A stretch of 64,000 nt of DNA from QHWT01 sp963755695 (GCA_963755695.1 CAVWLB010000008.1:1851833-1915832), one strand, 5' to 3'; shown: positions 9,535-18,928, numbered from the stretch's first letter. Numbers and translations are program-made. The notes: generated from the letters alone by a model not told the origin.

Positions 9535-10383
9535 TTATCCTCCGCATCCTCCACAGCCGCCACATCCGCCACCGCATCCACCGCCACATCCACCAGAGCA
9601 GCTGCCCCCGCCCTGCTTCGAGCGGAGTTCCTGGACCTGTGCGTAAGGCAGGCCGGCAAGCGCGGTGAAGCCAAACACCGCCGCGACCATCGCGACATCC
9701 TCAACCGGCGCATCTTTCCCGACGCGAACGCGATCCCGCGTCGAACGGAACGTGTGCGTCAGATACTTCAGCGCTCGTTCGCCGGCGGGGGTCAGGCTGC
9801 GATAGGTCAGGGCGAAGGCAAGCACACTGAAGCCAGCAGCAAACAGGATGAGCAGCTCCACGTTCGTGTGCCCTCGCGAGAGTGCAATGACAATCTTGAG
9901 GGCTGCAAGTCCCCCGAGAGCTGCGAGCGCGATCGTCAGTCGGCGCTTTCGCGCCGCGTGCACGGCACTATCCGGCGTGAGCCCGGCCACCTGGAGCGCC
10001 GGTTCGGCGTAGGCGGTTGCAGCGTCCGACAGCGTTTCCGGCTTCAAAAGCCAGCATCCGCTGCCGTTGCCCCTGAAGTGCTCGAACACCGCTCGCTCGA
10101 GGGGTGATGCCTGGTGCGAGAGCGTGACATCCTTCGAGAGGTTGATGCTGTTTCCGGCTTCCGAGAGAACCCCTCGTTCGAGCAGGGTCAGGATCGCGAC
10201 TCTAATTGCCTCGGTGGGGCCTCCCCTGAGATAGGCAACCGTCTGTGGATCCGTTGGAACAGCGCGCCGGGGGTCGTACGGTTCGGTGAGATGACGGAGC
10301 CAAAAGAGCGCGAGGCAGATGCTCGCGCCGTACAACGCGTAGAACTCGAGGAACACGGGGCCGGTCAGATCCAATGGGTTCAT
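9535..10383 (-). CDS. TIGR04222-like membrane protein with a Cys/Gly-only C-terminal tail
   Basis: The 282-residue protein has an N-terminal helix (GPVFLEFYALYGASICLALFW), then a cytosolic-type domain with PQTVAYLRGGPTEAIRVAIL and a predicted winged-helix-like region (LLERGVLSE). Two more helices lie around RRLTIALAALGGLAALKIVI and ELLILFAAGFSVLAFALTY. It ends after QELRSKQ in a tail built only of Gly, Ser and six Cys; successive cysteines are spaced 4, 4, 4, 3 and 3 residues apart. The start is taken as the ATG at 10383 (MNPLDL) because the upstream extension is Arg-rich and unlike the family. The DUF692 gene begins 2 bases downstream, making this tail a natural candidate substrate. That link is inferred. 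Confidence 0.85.
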   Translation of the reverse strand: MNPLDLTGPVFLEFYALYGASICLALFWLRHLTEPYDPRRAVPTDPQTVAYLRGGPTEAIRVAILTLLERGVLSEAGNSINLSKDVTLSHQASPLERAVFEHFRGNGSGCWLLKPETLSDAATAYAEPALQVAGLTPDSAVHAARKRRLTIALAALGGLAALKIVIALSRGHTNVELLILFAAGFSVLAFALTYRSLTPAGERALKYLTHTFRSTRDRVRVGKDAPVEDVAMVAAVFGFTALAGLPYAQVQELRSKQGGGSCSGGCGGGCGGGCGGCGGCGG

Positions 10384-10550
10384 GTGGTCTCTCTGATCCC
10401 TTCGACTGGAATCGCGGGAACGGCGCGGCGAACCTCTCATCGGCCCTCAGTTGTTCTAAATCGAGGCACGATGAAAGTATTTGCCGCCCGTTCCCGCGTT
10501 TTCGGGTGAGCGCGCCCGGCCATGTCGGCCGGACGTTTGGGGGGCCTCGC

Positions 10551-11792
10551 ATGACATCCGGACTCTCGTGGCGGGAACATTTGACGCTTTCGACTTTGGG
10601 CCCAGGGCTTCTCGTGGCCGCGACCGGAGTGGGCGCCGGCGATCTGATTACGGCGAGCCTGGCTGGTTCGGAAGTCGGGATGATCGTGATCTGGGCGGCG
10701 CTTCTCGGTGCCGTACTCAAATGGACGCTCAACGAAGGCATCGCACGCTGGCAGATGGCCACCGGCACGACGCTGCTCGAAGGCTGGATCCTTCACCTGA
10801 ACCCGCTGGTCCAGTGGGTGTTCCTGGTCTATTTCCTCTTATGGAGCTTTGTCGTCGGCGGCGCGCTGGTGAACGCGTGCGGAGTGGCGGGTGCGAGCCT
10901 GCTGCCGATCGGCTCGATGCAGACGTCACGAATGGTGTGGGGGATCGTCCACTCAGTCGTCGCGCTGGTGATCGTCCTGCGCGGCGGCTTCAAGTGGTTC
11001 GAAGGCGCGATGGCCGCGTGTGTGGGCGTGATGGTTGCTGGCGTGATCGTGACCGCCGGGTTGCTACTGACTTCTCCGATGCCGGTCGCGCCCAGCGCGC
11101 TGGCCACCTCGGGGTCCGGATCAATGCGCTGGGCGCTCGCCGTGCTCGGTGGCGTCGGAGGAACCGTCACACTGCTGTCGTATGGCTACTGGATCGGCGA
11201 TCGCAATCGCGCCGGCGCGGACGGGCTTCTGGCGTGCCGGATCGACCTGGCGCTCGGCTATGCGATGACGGCGCTCGTCGGCGCGTCGATGATCGTCATC
11301 GGCTCGCGCGTGGCGATAACCGGTCAGGGGGCGGACGTTGCCCTGGCTATTTCCGAACGCATCGGATCGGTGGTCGGGCCGGCCGGGAAGGGCGTGTTCC
11401 TGCTCGGGTTCTGGGGCGCCGTGTTCTCCAGCACCCTCGGCGTCTGGCAGAGCGCGCCGTCGCTCTTCGCTGACTTCCTCGCACTGCGCCGTTCGAGGGA
11501 TACCGACAGGCCGTCCCCCCGCGTGCGGTTTGAGCAACCCGCCTACCGTTGGTTTTTGGTTGCGATCGCTATTGTGCCACTCGTATGGCTGTGGGCGCCT
11601 GTTCGCACTGTGCAATTGATCTACGCGACGCTCGGGGCCGGATTTCTCCCTGTGCTGGCGGTGACACTGCTGATCATGAACAACCGGCGCCGGTGGGTTG
11701 GTGATCTGCGCAATGGCTGGATCGTAAACGCAGTTCTGATCGCCACCTTGCTGGTATTCAGCTACCTCGGTGTGAGGGGCATCAACGACTAA
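10551..11792 (+). CDS. Nramp-family divalent metal transporter
   Basis: The 413-residue inner-membrane protein has about 11 helices. Helix 1 carries LGPGLLVAATGVGAGDLITAS, in place of the DPGN motif of classical MntH, and helix 6 the region around LAVLGGVGGTVTLLSYGYWIG. The altered helix-1 motif is common in the Nramp-related branch found in Acidobacteria and Planctomycetes, so the transported metal is uncertain. The frame is open from 10374, but the family start is MTSGLSWREHLTL at 10551. The gene is divergent from the TIGR04222/DUF692 operon with about 167 bases between them, so metal supply may be co-regulated with that iron enzyme; this is speculation. Confidence 0.88.
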   Translation: MTSGLSWREHLTLSTLGPGLLVAATGVGAGDLITASLAGSEVGMIVIWAALLGAVLKWTLNEGIARWQMATGTTLLEGWILHLNPLVQWVFLVYFLLWSFVVGGALVNACGVAGASLLPIGSMQTSRMVWGIVHSVVALVIVLRGGFKWFEGAMAACVGVMVAGVIVTAGLLLTSPMPVAPSALATSGSGSMRWALAVLGGVGGTVTLLSYGYWIGDRNRAGADGLLACRIDLALGYAMTALVGASMIVIGSRVAITGQGADVALAISERIGSVVGPAGKGVFLLGFWGAVFSSTLGVWQSAPSLFADFLALRRSRDTDRPSPRVRFEQPAYRWFLVAIAIVPLVWLWAPVRTVQLIYATLGAGFLPVLAVTLLIMNNRRRWVGDLRNGWIVNAVLIATLLVFSYLGVRGIND

Positions 11793-12177
11793 TTGCGGCT
11801 AGCGCTCGACGACGAGAGGTGGCCGCGGTGGCGGCAGGCGGCGCGCGGCGCCGCGGGAACGCGAGCGCCAGCGCGGCCGTGGGCCAGCAATTAGCGTCAC
11901 TCGACGGCCTCGCGAAGGTGTTGCAAGTGGACGTGCGGCGCGTCGAGCGAGAACGGCGTAAGCGGGCTGGCGACGAGTGAAGGGTGCAGCATTTCGCCGA
12001 GTGATCACGGAACTGACGTTTCACACTCGGCCAGCTTAGCTCCTTCGAACCGCGCTTGAGGCCACAACCCCTGTTGTTGCCGACGGTTACGCGAGTCATT
12101 CAACCGTCGGTCGCGGGGCAACTCCTTTGCTGCGTAGAGGCTTCAAGGCCACCAGAAAATCACCGAGGAGGAGAACG
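11793..12177. other. Intergenic stretch with a possible HTH remnant
   Basis: On the plus strand, 11879-11980 (GTG to TGA) reads QQLASLDGLAKVLQVDVRRVERERR, which resembles the end of an XRE/HTH_3 DNA-binding domain. It is only 33 residues, lacks the first helices and has no clear ribosome site, so it is at most a fragment. Nothing else stands out until the ribosome site of the next gene. Confidence 0.3.
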
Positions 12178-13050
12178 GTGCGCGTGAAGAAGGCACAGCC
12201 GCCGGCGCGTTCGATGCGATATCTGCTCAGCGTAGATCGGTCACTTCGACGAATCTCATTGAGGAAGATACCAGTGCGCGTGAAGAAGGCGAACAACCGA
12301 GTTCGATCGAGTTCGCCGACGAAAGGCGCCGCGCGCGAGACGAAGAAGTCCAGCAACGCGGCGTCGGTGACGAATGGATGGACGTCTTCACGAACCATTG
12401 CGCTCGCGCTCATCGGCATCGTCGCTGCTGCAACGCTCATCGGTGCGCCAGGCCTCTTTCAAGGAACTGATTCCACGATCGCAGCCGTGCGGTGGGCGAC
12501 CAGCGCGTCGCAGGCGACACTGCCGCCGGCGCCGCCACTCGACACGACGAAAGCCGCAACAGAGCTTGTCGCCACTACTGCGGCCGCCCCACGAATGCGC
12601 ACGCCGGACTCGTCGGCGGTGAGCAACCGGCCGGTCGAATCGCCACGCTCGCCGGCGGTGGAGTCGACGCCGCACGTGGACGCGACGGCGCACGCGGCGC
12701 CGACACCGCCGCCCGCGGAATCCAAGCGGAACGCAGAACCAAGGCCACATGCGGAGCCGTTGACAAGCGCAGATGTCAACAAAGAGGGAGGCGTTACGAT
12801 CAGCGGCTGCCTCCAGGCCGGCGATGACTCGTTCTGGCTGAAGGACACGTCCGGCGCGGACGCACCCAAATCGCGAAGCTGGAAATCAGGCTTTCTGAAG
12901 AAGCGCGGAGGATCGGTCCACGTCGTGGATGCAACCAATGCGCTGCAACTCTCGAACTACGTCGGGCAGCGCGTGACCGCCACGGGATCGCTCGCGAACC
13001 GAACACTGCAGGCACGTTCGCTGGAACGCGTTGCTGCATCCTGCAACTGA
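12178..13050 (+). CDS. Membrane-anchored protein with C-terminal OB-like domain, unknown function
   Basis: I chose the GTG at 12178 because an AGGAGG site ends 7 bases upstream; the frame itself is open from 12127. The protein (290 residues) has a basic N-terminal tail, one membrane helix (IALALIGIVAAATLIGAPGLF), a long Ala/Pro/Thr-rich linker, and a compact C-terminal domain. That domain runs from GGVTISGCLQAGDDSFWLKD through VDATNALQLSNYVGQRVTATGSLAN to VAASC, a pattern seen in small acidobacterial secreted domains that probably form an OB-like barrel. A second possible start (GTG 12274) repeats the first initiation region almost exactly. Probable topology: N-terminus in the cytoplasm, C-terminal domain in the periplasm. 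Confidence 0.7.
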   Translation: MRVKKAQPPARSMRYLLSVDRSLRRISLRKIPVRVKKANNRVRSSSPTKGAARETKKSSNAASVTNGWTSSRTIALALIGIVAAATLIGAPGLFQGTDSTIAAVRWATSASQATLPPAPPLDTTKAATELVATTAAAPRMRTPDSSAVSNRPVESPRSPAVESTPHVDATAHAAPTPPPAESKRNAEPRPHAEPLTSADVNKEGGVTISGCLQAGDDSFWLKDTSGADAPKSRSWKSGFLKKRGGSVHVVDATNALQLSNYVGQRVTATGSLANRTLQARSLERVAASCN

Positions 13051-13391
13051 TCCACCTGGTACCGTGATTTGCGCGACTAGTACCGGTCAGAACACCTGCG
13101 CATCCTTCCGGTGTTCGATAATGTCACCTTGGGCGGTATCGCCCCGACGGCAATGCCGAGCTCGATGCGCTGTTTGTCGAACCGGGCCTTGGAAACGAGG
13201 CGTGGGACGACGGCTGGTCGCAGATTGCGCCGATGTCGCGCGCGGCTTCCGCACTACGGGAGCTGTCGAGACTCGATTCGGCGCGGGTTTTTCGATGCAG
13301 CGACCCCTGTGACAGGGTCGCGAGCCTGCCACAGCGCGCGACGCAGCGTCCCAAGCGGTTAGACCTGATCGACCGACGTGTAGGGATGTGC
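13051..13391. other. Intergenic region with one hairpin
   Basis: No supported gene. A 7-bp stem, GCGACCC (13300-13306) with GGGTCGC (13315-13321), closes an 8-nt loop and could be part of a terminator or a leader structure upstream of the hybrid kinase. Confidence 0.35.
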
Positions 13392-13410
13392 CTGGCGATA
13401 TAATCGCCAG
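13392..13410 (+). promoter_or_regulatory. Palindrome over a consensus -10 box just before the hybrid kinase start
   Basis: CTGGCGAT (13392-13399) and ATCGCCAG (13403-13410) form a perfect 8-bp inverted repeat with a 3-nt centre. The centre overlaps TATAAT (13399-13404), an exact -10 box. The kinase ATG is at 13419, so a transcript from this promoter would be nearly leaderless. The placement suits a repressor site. No good -35 box was found. Confidence 0.45.
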
Positions 13411-13418
13411 CCTTGGCC

Positions 13419-16400
13419 ATGACACGCCAGGCTCGCGCGCTGAGCGGCAACGGGTTGGCCGAGCGACGTCTCACGGCCGAGCACGTCGTTGCGCGGGCGC
13501 TCGTGGAGGCGTCCACGTTCGCCGACGCCGTGCCGAAGATTCTCGAGGCCATCTGCAAGGCGCTCGACTGGGGGTACGGCGCGCTCTGGGCCATCGACCG
13601 GGAGGCTGACCTCCTCCGCTGCAGTCAAGTCTGGCCAGCCGAATCCGTCGACTTTCCCGACTTCCACGCCATCAGCAGAACCTCGACATTCCCTCGCGGG
13701 ATTGGCCTGCCGGGTCGCGTCTGGGCCACCGCTCAGCCCGCCTGGATCCTCGACGTCGTCCACGACACGAACTTCCCACGCGCGCGCGTCGCGGCCCGCG
13801 AAGGCCTGCACGCCGCATTCGGATTCCCGATCCTGCTCCGCGGCGACGTGCTCAGCGTGATGGAGTTCTTCAGCCGCGAGATTCGTACGCCAGACGAGGA
13901 TCTGCTGTCGATGCTCACGAGCATCGGCAACCAGATCGGGTTGTTCGTCGAACGCCGTCGCGCGCAGGAAGAGCTCGACTGCTTCTTCACGCTTTCGCTC
14001 GACATGCTGTGCATCGCGGGATTCGACGGCTACTTCAAGCGCGTCAACCCCGCGTGGCAGCGCAGCCTGGGATACTCCGAAGCGGAGCTGCTATCGCGGC
14101 CGTTCATGGACTTCGTGCACCCCGACGATCGCGAGGCGACCATTGCCGAAGTGCGGAAGCAGATCGATCTGGGACAGGAAGTCATCTACTTCGAGAATCG
14201 CTACCTTCACAAGGACGGCACGCTGCGCTGGTTGATGTGGACGTCGACGCCGTTCCGCGAACAGCAGGTCGTGTACGGCGCCGCGCGCGACATCACGGAA
14301 CGGAAGGCCGCCGAGGAGACGATGGCGAGCTACGCGCGCGAGCTCGAGGCGAGCCAGCGCGAGCTCGAGGATCAGGCCGCGCGCCTCGCGCAGCTGGTCA
14401 AAGAGCTGGAGATCGCGAAGCGGCGGGCCGAAGAAGCGACCGAGGCGAAGAGCGCGTTCCTCGCGAACATGAGCCATGAGATTCGCACGCCGCTCAACGG
14501 CATCCTCGGGATGACGGCGCTCGCGCTGCGGACCAGACTCTCGGCCGAGCAGAGGGAGTATTTGACCACGGTGAAGTCGTCGGCGGAGTCGCTGCTGGAG
14601 ATCGTCAACGACATCCTCGATTTCTCGAAGATCGAGGCGCAGCGGCTCGAGCTCGAGCGCGCCGAATTCGATCTTCGCGAAACGGTCGGCGACGCCGCCA
14701 AGCTGCTCGCGCTCAGGGCCGCCGAAAAGGGGATCGAGCTCGCGTGTCACATCATGCCGGACGTTCCAGAGGCACTGCTGGGCGATGCCGGCCGCCTCCG
14801 TCAGGTGCTGTTGAACGTGATGGGGAATGCGGTGAAGTTCACGGCGCGAGGGGAGGTGGTCCTGCGCGTCAGCGTTCAGACCGTGAGCACTGATCGCGTG
14901 ACGCTTCACTTCGCCGTCAGCGACACCGGCATCGGCATTCCGCAGGAGAAGCTGCCGCAGATCTTTCGGGCGTTCACGCAAGCCGACAGCTCGACGACCC
15001 GTCGCTATGGCGGCACCGGTCTGGGTCTCGCGATCGTGGCCCGTCTCGTCGAGCTCATGGGCGGACGGACTCTGGGTCGAGAGCACGGAGGGTCGAGGCA
15101 GCACGTTCTTCTTCACGGCGACGTTCGACCAGCCTCAAGCCGCCGACACCCCCGCGACGCTCCCGAAACCGCGCGCACTCGAAGGATTGCGGGTGCTGGT
15201 CGTCGACGACAACGCGACGAACCGCCGCATCCTCGAGGAGATGCTCGCGAGCTGGCAGATGACGCCGACCACGGTGAGTGATGCCGAATCGGCCCTGTCG
15301 GCGCTGAAGACGGCTGCCAGCACGGGGGCGAGGTTCGACGCGATGATTTCCGACTATCAGATGCCCGAGGTCGACGGGTTCATGCTGGCGCGCCGCGTGA
15401 GGCGGGAACGACGGCTCGCGAAGATGCCCATCGTGATGCTGACGTCGGTCGGGCAATCCGACGATCGCATGCGGCGACACAGGAACGACGTCGATGCCGT
15501 GCTGACCAAGCCAATCAAGCATTCCGACCTGCTCGAGGCGTTCGGCCGGCTCTTTGGCGTTACCACGAGACACGGACGCACGGAGCCGACCGCGGAACGA
15601 ATTGGCTCATCGCCGGTTCGTCCGTTGCACGTGCTCGTCGCGGAAGACAATCCGGTGAACCGCAAGTTGGTGACGACGCTGCTCAGAAAGCGGGGGCACA
15701 CGGTGAAGGCCGTCGAGAACGGCCGCGAGGCGGTCGCGGCGGTAGGGTCTCACGTGGGCGCGCCGTTCGAGGTCGTGCTGATGGACCTCCAGATGCCGCA
15801 GATGGGCGGGCTCGAGGCAGCACGCGCGATTCGCGATCAGGAGGGCCAGGGTGGGCGGCGCCTGCCGCTCATCGCGCTGACGGCTCACGCGATGCAAGGC
15901 GATCGCGCCCGATGCCTCGAAGCGGGTCTGGATGGATATCTCTCGAAACCGATCGACGTCGATGAGCTGATCGCCACCGTCGAGCGGTACGGCGCCGGCG
16001 ATGCGACCGCTCCTTCAACGGTCATCGAGGAGCAGGCGAACGACACGATCTTCGACGAGCCCGCCGCCCTCTCATACACGGGAGGCGATCGCCGGCTCCT
16101 CAAGGAGGTCGTCCAGCTCTTTCGAGCGGACTATCCATCGTCTCTGCGCAAGATCGATCGGGCGCTTCAACGACGCGATCCGGAAGCGCTGCGGCTGGCT
16201 GCGCACCGCCTCAAGGGAGCAATCGCGACCCTCGGTGCGCCGGCGGCCCGGCAAGTCGCGGTGGAGCTCGAAGAGACCGCTCGCTCCCAGGACTTCGAAC
16301 GGGCCAGGCACGCGTACGCGAAGCTGCGTCGGGAGATCGACCGGCTCGAGAACGCGCTTGCCGGGGCAAGCCTGATCTCGCACCGGTCGCGAGGCGCGAC

Positions 16401-16449
16401 TGCGGGTCGCACACGCCCCTCGCCTCGACGAAAGCGAACGCCATCATGA
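13419..16449 (+). pseudogene. Hybrid sensor histidine kinase GAF-PAS-HisKA-HATPase-REC-REC-HPt, with a +1 frameshift
   Basis: Reading from the ATG at 13419: a GAF domain (about 25-185), a PAS domain (FTLSLDMLCIAGFDGYFKRVN to ARDITERK), a short coiled coil, HisKA with SHEIRTPLNGI (His near 353), and HATPase with NVMGNAVKFT, DTGIGI and GGTGLGLAI. An extra A at about 15069 shifts the frame. The main frame ends at 15281, while the other frame resumes exactly as LWVESTEGRGSTFFFTATF and continues with two receiver domains (phospho-Asp in ISDYQMP and LMDLQMP) and an HPt domain (AAHRLKGAIATLG). The whole is about 1010 residues with no membrane helix. If the shift is real, only a kinase without relay domains is made. 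The next gene overlaps its stop. Confidence 0.9.
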
Positions 16450-17294
16450 GCAAGATCCTCGTAGTCGACGACGACAAGGCCACACGTCACGTGCTGAAGA
16501 CCATCTTGACGAGCGCGGGGTTTTCGACAGCGGTGGCCCGAGACGGCGTCGAGGCGCTCAAGTCGCTCCGCTCAGACCGATTCGACCTCCTGCTGCTCGA
16601 CGTATGGATGCCGCGGATGAACGGCCTGGATCTGCTGGCGAAGCTCCGCACGATCGAGGCACGGCCTCGCGTGATCGTGATGACGTCAGACGATGCGCCG
16701 GAAACGCTGCTGAAGGCCGTGCGCGAACAGGCGTTCAAGTACGTGCACAAGCCAGTGGAGGCTCCCCAGCTCCTCGAAACCGTTCGCGAGGCGCTCGCCG
16801 CGTCCGACCCGCCGCCCGTCGAAGTGATTTCGGCGCGCCCCGAGTGGGTCGAGCTCGTCGTGCCGTGCACGCGCGAGGCGGCAGGGCACATTGAGGCGGT
16901 GATGTCGCACCTCGATGCCGCTCTCGCACCCGATGTGCGCGCGTCGATCGGTTATGCATTCCGCGAGCTGCTGCTGAACGCCGTCGAGTGGGGCGGCAAG
17001 CTCGATCCGTCGCGAACGGTCCGCATTGCCTGTTTGCGCGCGAAGCGAATGGTGATGTACCGCATCGCCGATCCGGGAACCGGATTCAACATCGAGGATC
17101 TGCCGCACGCCGCGATCGGCCAGCCGCCCGATGACCCGATCGCGCACATGGAAGTCCGCGAGGCCAAGGGCATTCGTCCCGGCGGCTTCGGTCTGCTGAC
17201 AGTACGCGCGAGCGTCGACGAGCTGCTCTACAATGAGCAGCGGAACGAGGTCGTGTTCGTGAAGTACTTAGACGAAGATCCGGCCTCGCGTTGA
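16446..17294 (+). CDS. Receiver domain fused to an RsbW-like HATPase domain
   Basis: The 282-residue protein has a receiver domain (1-120) with DDD, phospho-Asp in LLDVWMP, MTSDD and KPVE. It is followed by an anti-sigma-type HATPase domain with FRELLLNAVEWGG (N box), IADPGTGF (G1) and GGFGLLTVRASVDELLYN (G2). RsbW-like domains either phosphorylate an STAS protein or bind a partner. Fused to a receiver, this would be an output switched by phosphotransfer. The ATG overlaps the stop of the hybrid kinase (ATGA), so the kinase's HPt domain is its likely phosphodonor. No sigma or STAS partner is adjacent. Confidence 0.9.
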   Translation: MSKILVVDDDKATRHVLKTILTSAGFSTAVARDGVEALKSLRSDRFDLLLLDVWMPRMNGLDLLAKLRTIEARPRVIVMTSDDAPETLLKAVREQAFKYVHKPVEAPQLLETVREALAASDPPPVEVISARPEWVELVVPCTREAAGHIEAVMSHLDAALAPDVRASIGYAFRELLLNAVEWGGKLDPSRTVRIACLRAKRMVMYRIADPGTGFNIEDLPHAAIGQPPDDPIAHMEVREAKGIRPGGFGLLTVRASVDELLYNEQRNEVVFVKYLDEDPASR

Positions 17295-17399
17295 ACACAC
17301 ACCCGGACTAGCCAATCAGCCGCTTCGCTCGATGATCGACATTGCGCCACCGCGATCGGGCCTTCAAGATTTTCCCCACCCGACCGTCCTGTGAGCGAA

Positions 17400-17504
17400 T
17401 CAACGCACCACGCCAGCCAGAATCGCGCCTGCTGCCTGCCTCAAGAACATTCGGATGATGTCGGAGCCAGTCGCCCGGAGCGCCATGCGAACCTCGATTT
17501 CGTG
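17400..17504 (-). pseudogene. Orphan ADOP permease fragment
   Basis: The minus strand reads HEIEVRMALRATGSDII followed by RMFLRQAAGAILAGVVR and a stop. This is the conserved cytoplasmic loop and start of a helix near the end of ADOP permeases. By eye, about nine of ten bases match the permease at 2838-2938 over roughly 95 bases. Nothing of the permease remains on either side. Confidence 0.7.
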
Positions 17505-17554
17505 CACGCGTCATTTGGCTGTGTGAACAATCTGCGGCCAGTTGAACACGACAT

Positions 17555-18877
17555 TCAGCGCCCGAGATTGGTCTGGGCTCGACAGGCGAAAATTGTCGCC
17601 GCCACGGCGAGGCCAATCGCAAACGCGATCCATTCAGCCGCCGTGACGCTCATCAGCATCCAGCCAATCATCGAGCACGCGAGCACGATCACGAGTGCAG
17701 GCGCCGGGACTCTAAATGGCGTGCCCCCGGCGCGAACGTCGCGGCGGCGAAGCTGCCATGTCGCCAGACAACACGTGCCGTACAACACGAGGATCGAAAT
17801 GTTCGCGAGAATCGCCAGCCGCTCGAAAGTGCTGGTGATCGCGAGCCCGAGCACGACTGCACACTGCAGGAGGATCGCGGCCACCGGCGATCGATGCGCC
17901 GGGTGCAGGCGAGCCAGCGCTGCGGGCAGAAACCCGTCGCGCGCGAACGCGAACAGCATGCGTGGCGTGGCCAGGATCATGGCGCCGGCATGGCCAAGCA
18001 TGGAGATAACGGCACCCACGAGGAGCAGCGTTCTCCCGAATCCGCCGAGTGCCACGCCAGCCGCCTCGGCGAGCGGCGCGGCCTTCGAGGTCGCCAGCGC
18101 CGGTCCCAGCACGCCTTGCGCCACGAACTGCAAGCCTGCGTACAAGAGCGTCGTGGCTGCCATCGCCATCGCAATCGCCCGTGGCACAGTACGGGCTGCG
18201 TCCTTCACCTCTCCGCTGGGCACGAGCGCCGCTTCGATGCCCGCGAACGCGAAGATCAGGAGAATGCTGCTCCGCGCAAGAGTCCGCGGGTCCGGCGGCT
18301 CGCCGATCGCCAGATTGGCCGGCACGATCGCGAAGACACCAGCGCCGATGAGCAGCAGCAGCGGCAGCAGCTTGGCAATCGTCAACACGCTGTTGAGACG
18401 CGTGCCGCGCTCGACGCCCAGGATATTCACCGCTGCGAACACCCCGTAGATCGTGACGAGCACGGCGGCCGACGCCTGCCGCGAAGCCAGCACCGGCAGG
18501 AGCGCGCCGAGATTCGTGACGAGCACGGTTGCGACCGCGGCCATCGCGAACGTCAGCAACATCCAAAGCAGGAATCCCGCGAGGAATCCTACGAATGGCC
18601 CGAACGCGACCTCGATATACGCATACGGGCCGCCCGTCAACGACACGCGACTCCCTGCCTCCGCTATGCAGATGACAATGAGGCCCATGGCGATGGCGCA
18701 GAGGAGGTAGGCGACTGGCGCGGTCGGGCCGAGCGTTGCCGCCATGTCAGCCGGCAGCCTGAAAATGCCGGCGCCAATTGTTACGTTGACGATACTCGCC
18801 GCCAGAGCGAAGGTGCCAATCGAACGACGGAGGGACGATTCGGATGCGGGGTCGTTCAAGTGACGGGACACTAACAC
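17555..18877 (-). CDS. APC-superfamily amino acid permease
   Basis: The 440-residue inner-membrane protein has 12 predicted helices. Helix 1 carries IVNVTIGAGIFRLPADMA, the unwound GAGIF substrate-binding motif of the family. Other typical stretches are SRVSLTGGPYAYIEVAFGP and the helix 6 region LIFAFAGIEAALVPSGEVKDAARTVPRA. It probably imports or exchanges amino acids or polyamines; the exact substrate cannot be told. The start is GTG at 18877, with another GTG two codons on. It stands alone, convergent with the kinase operon to its left. Confidence 0.9.
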   Translation of the reverse strand: MLVSRHLNDPASESSLRRSIGTFALAASIVNVTIGAGIFRLPADMAATLGPTAPVAYLLCAIAMGLIVICIAEAGSRVSLTGGPYAYIEVAFGPFVGFLAGFLLWMLLTFAMAAVATVLVTNLGALLPVLASRQASAAVLVTIYGVFAAVNILGVERGTRLNSVLTIAKLLPLLLLIGAGVFAIVPANLAIGEPPDPRTLARSSILLIFAFAGIEAALVPSGEVKDAARTVPRAIAMAMAATTLLYAGLQFVAQGVLGPALATSKAAPLAEAAGVALGGFGRTLLLVGAVISMLGHAGAMILATPRMLFAFARDGFLPAALARLHPAHRSPVAAILLQCAVVLGLAITSTFERLAILANISILVLYGTCCLATWQLRRRDVRAGGTPFRVPAPALVIVLACSMIGWMLMSVTAAEWIAFAIGLAVAATIFACRAQTNLGR

Positions 18878-18928
18878 AGACGGGCCGTGAGCGCGCGGCC
18901 ATCACTGTCCGTGTCGGGCAACGACCGC

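Noticed and set aside
8660..9589. Longer DUF692 frame starting with a Trp/Arg/Met repeat
   Set aside because: The repeat is the neighbour's Cys/Gly tail read in another frame; the ATG at 9532 has the ribosome site.
9538..9615. GCC/GGC-rich low-complexity run that could pass for a tandem repeat array
   Set aside because: It is coding for the Cys/Gly tail of the TIGR04222-like protein, in frame with the rest of that gene.
11879..11980. Short ORF resembling the end of an XRE HTH domain
   Set aside because: Only 33 residues, no first helices and no ribosome site; mentioned as a possible remnant, not called as a gene.
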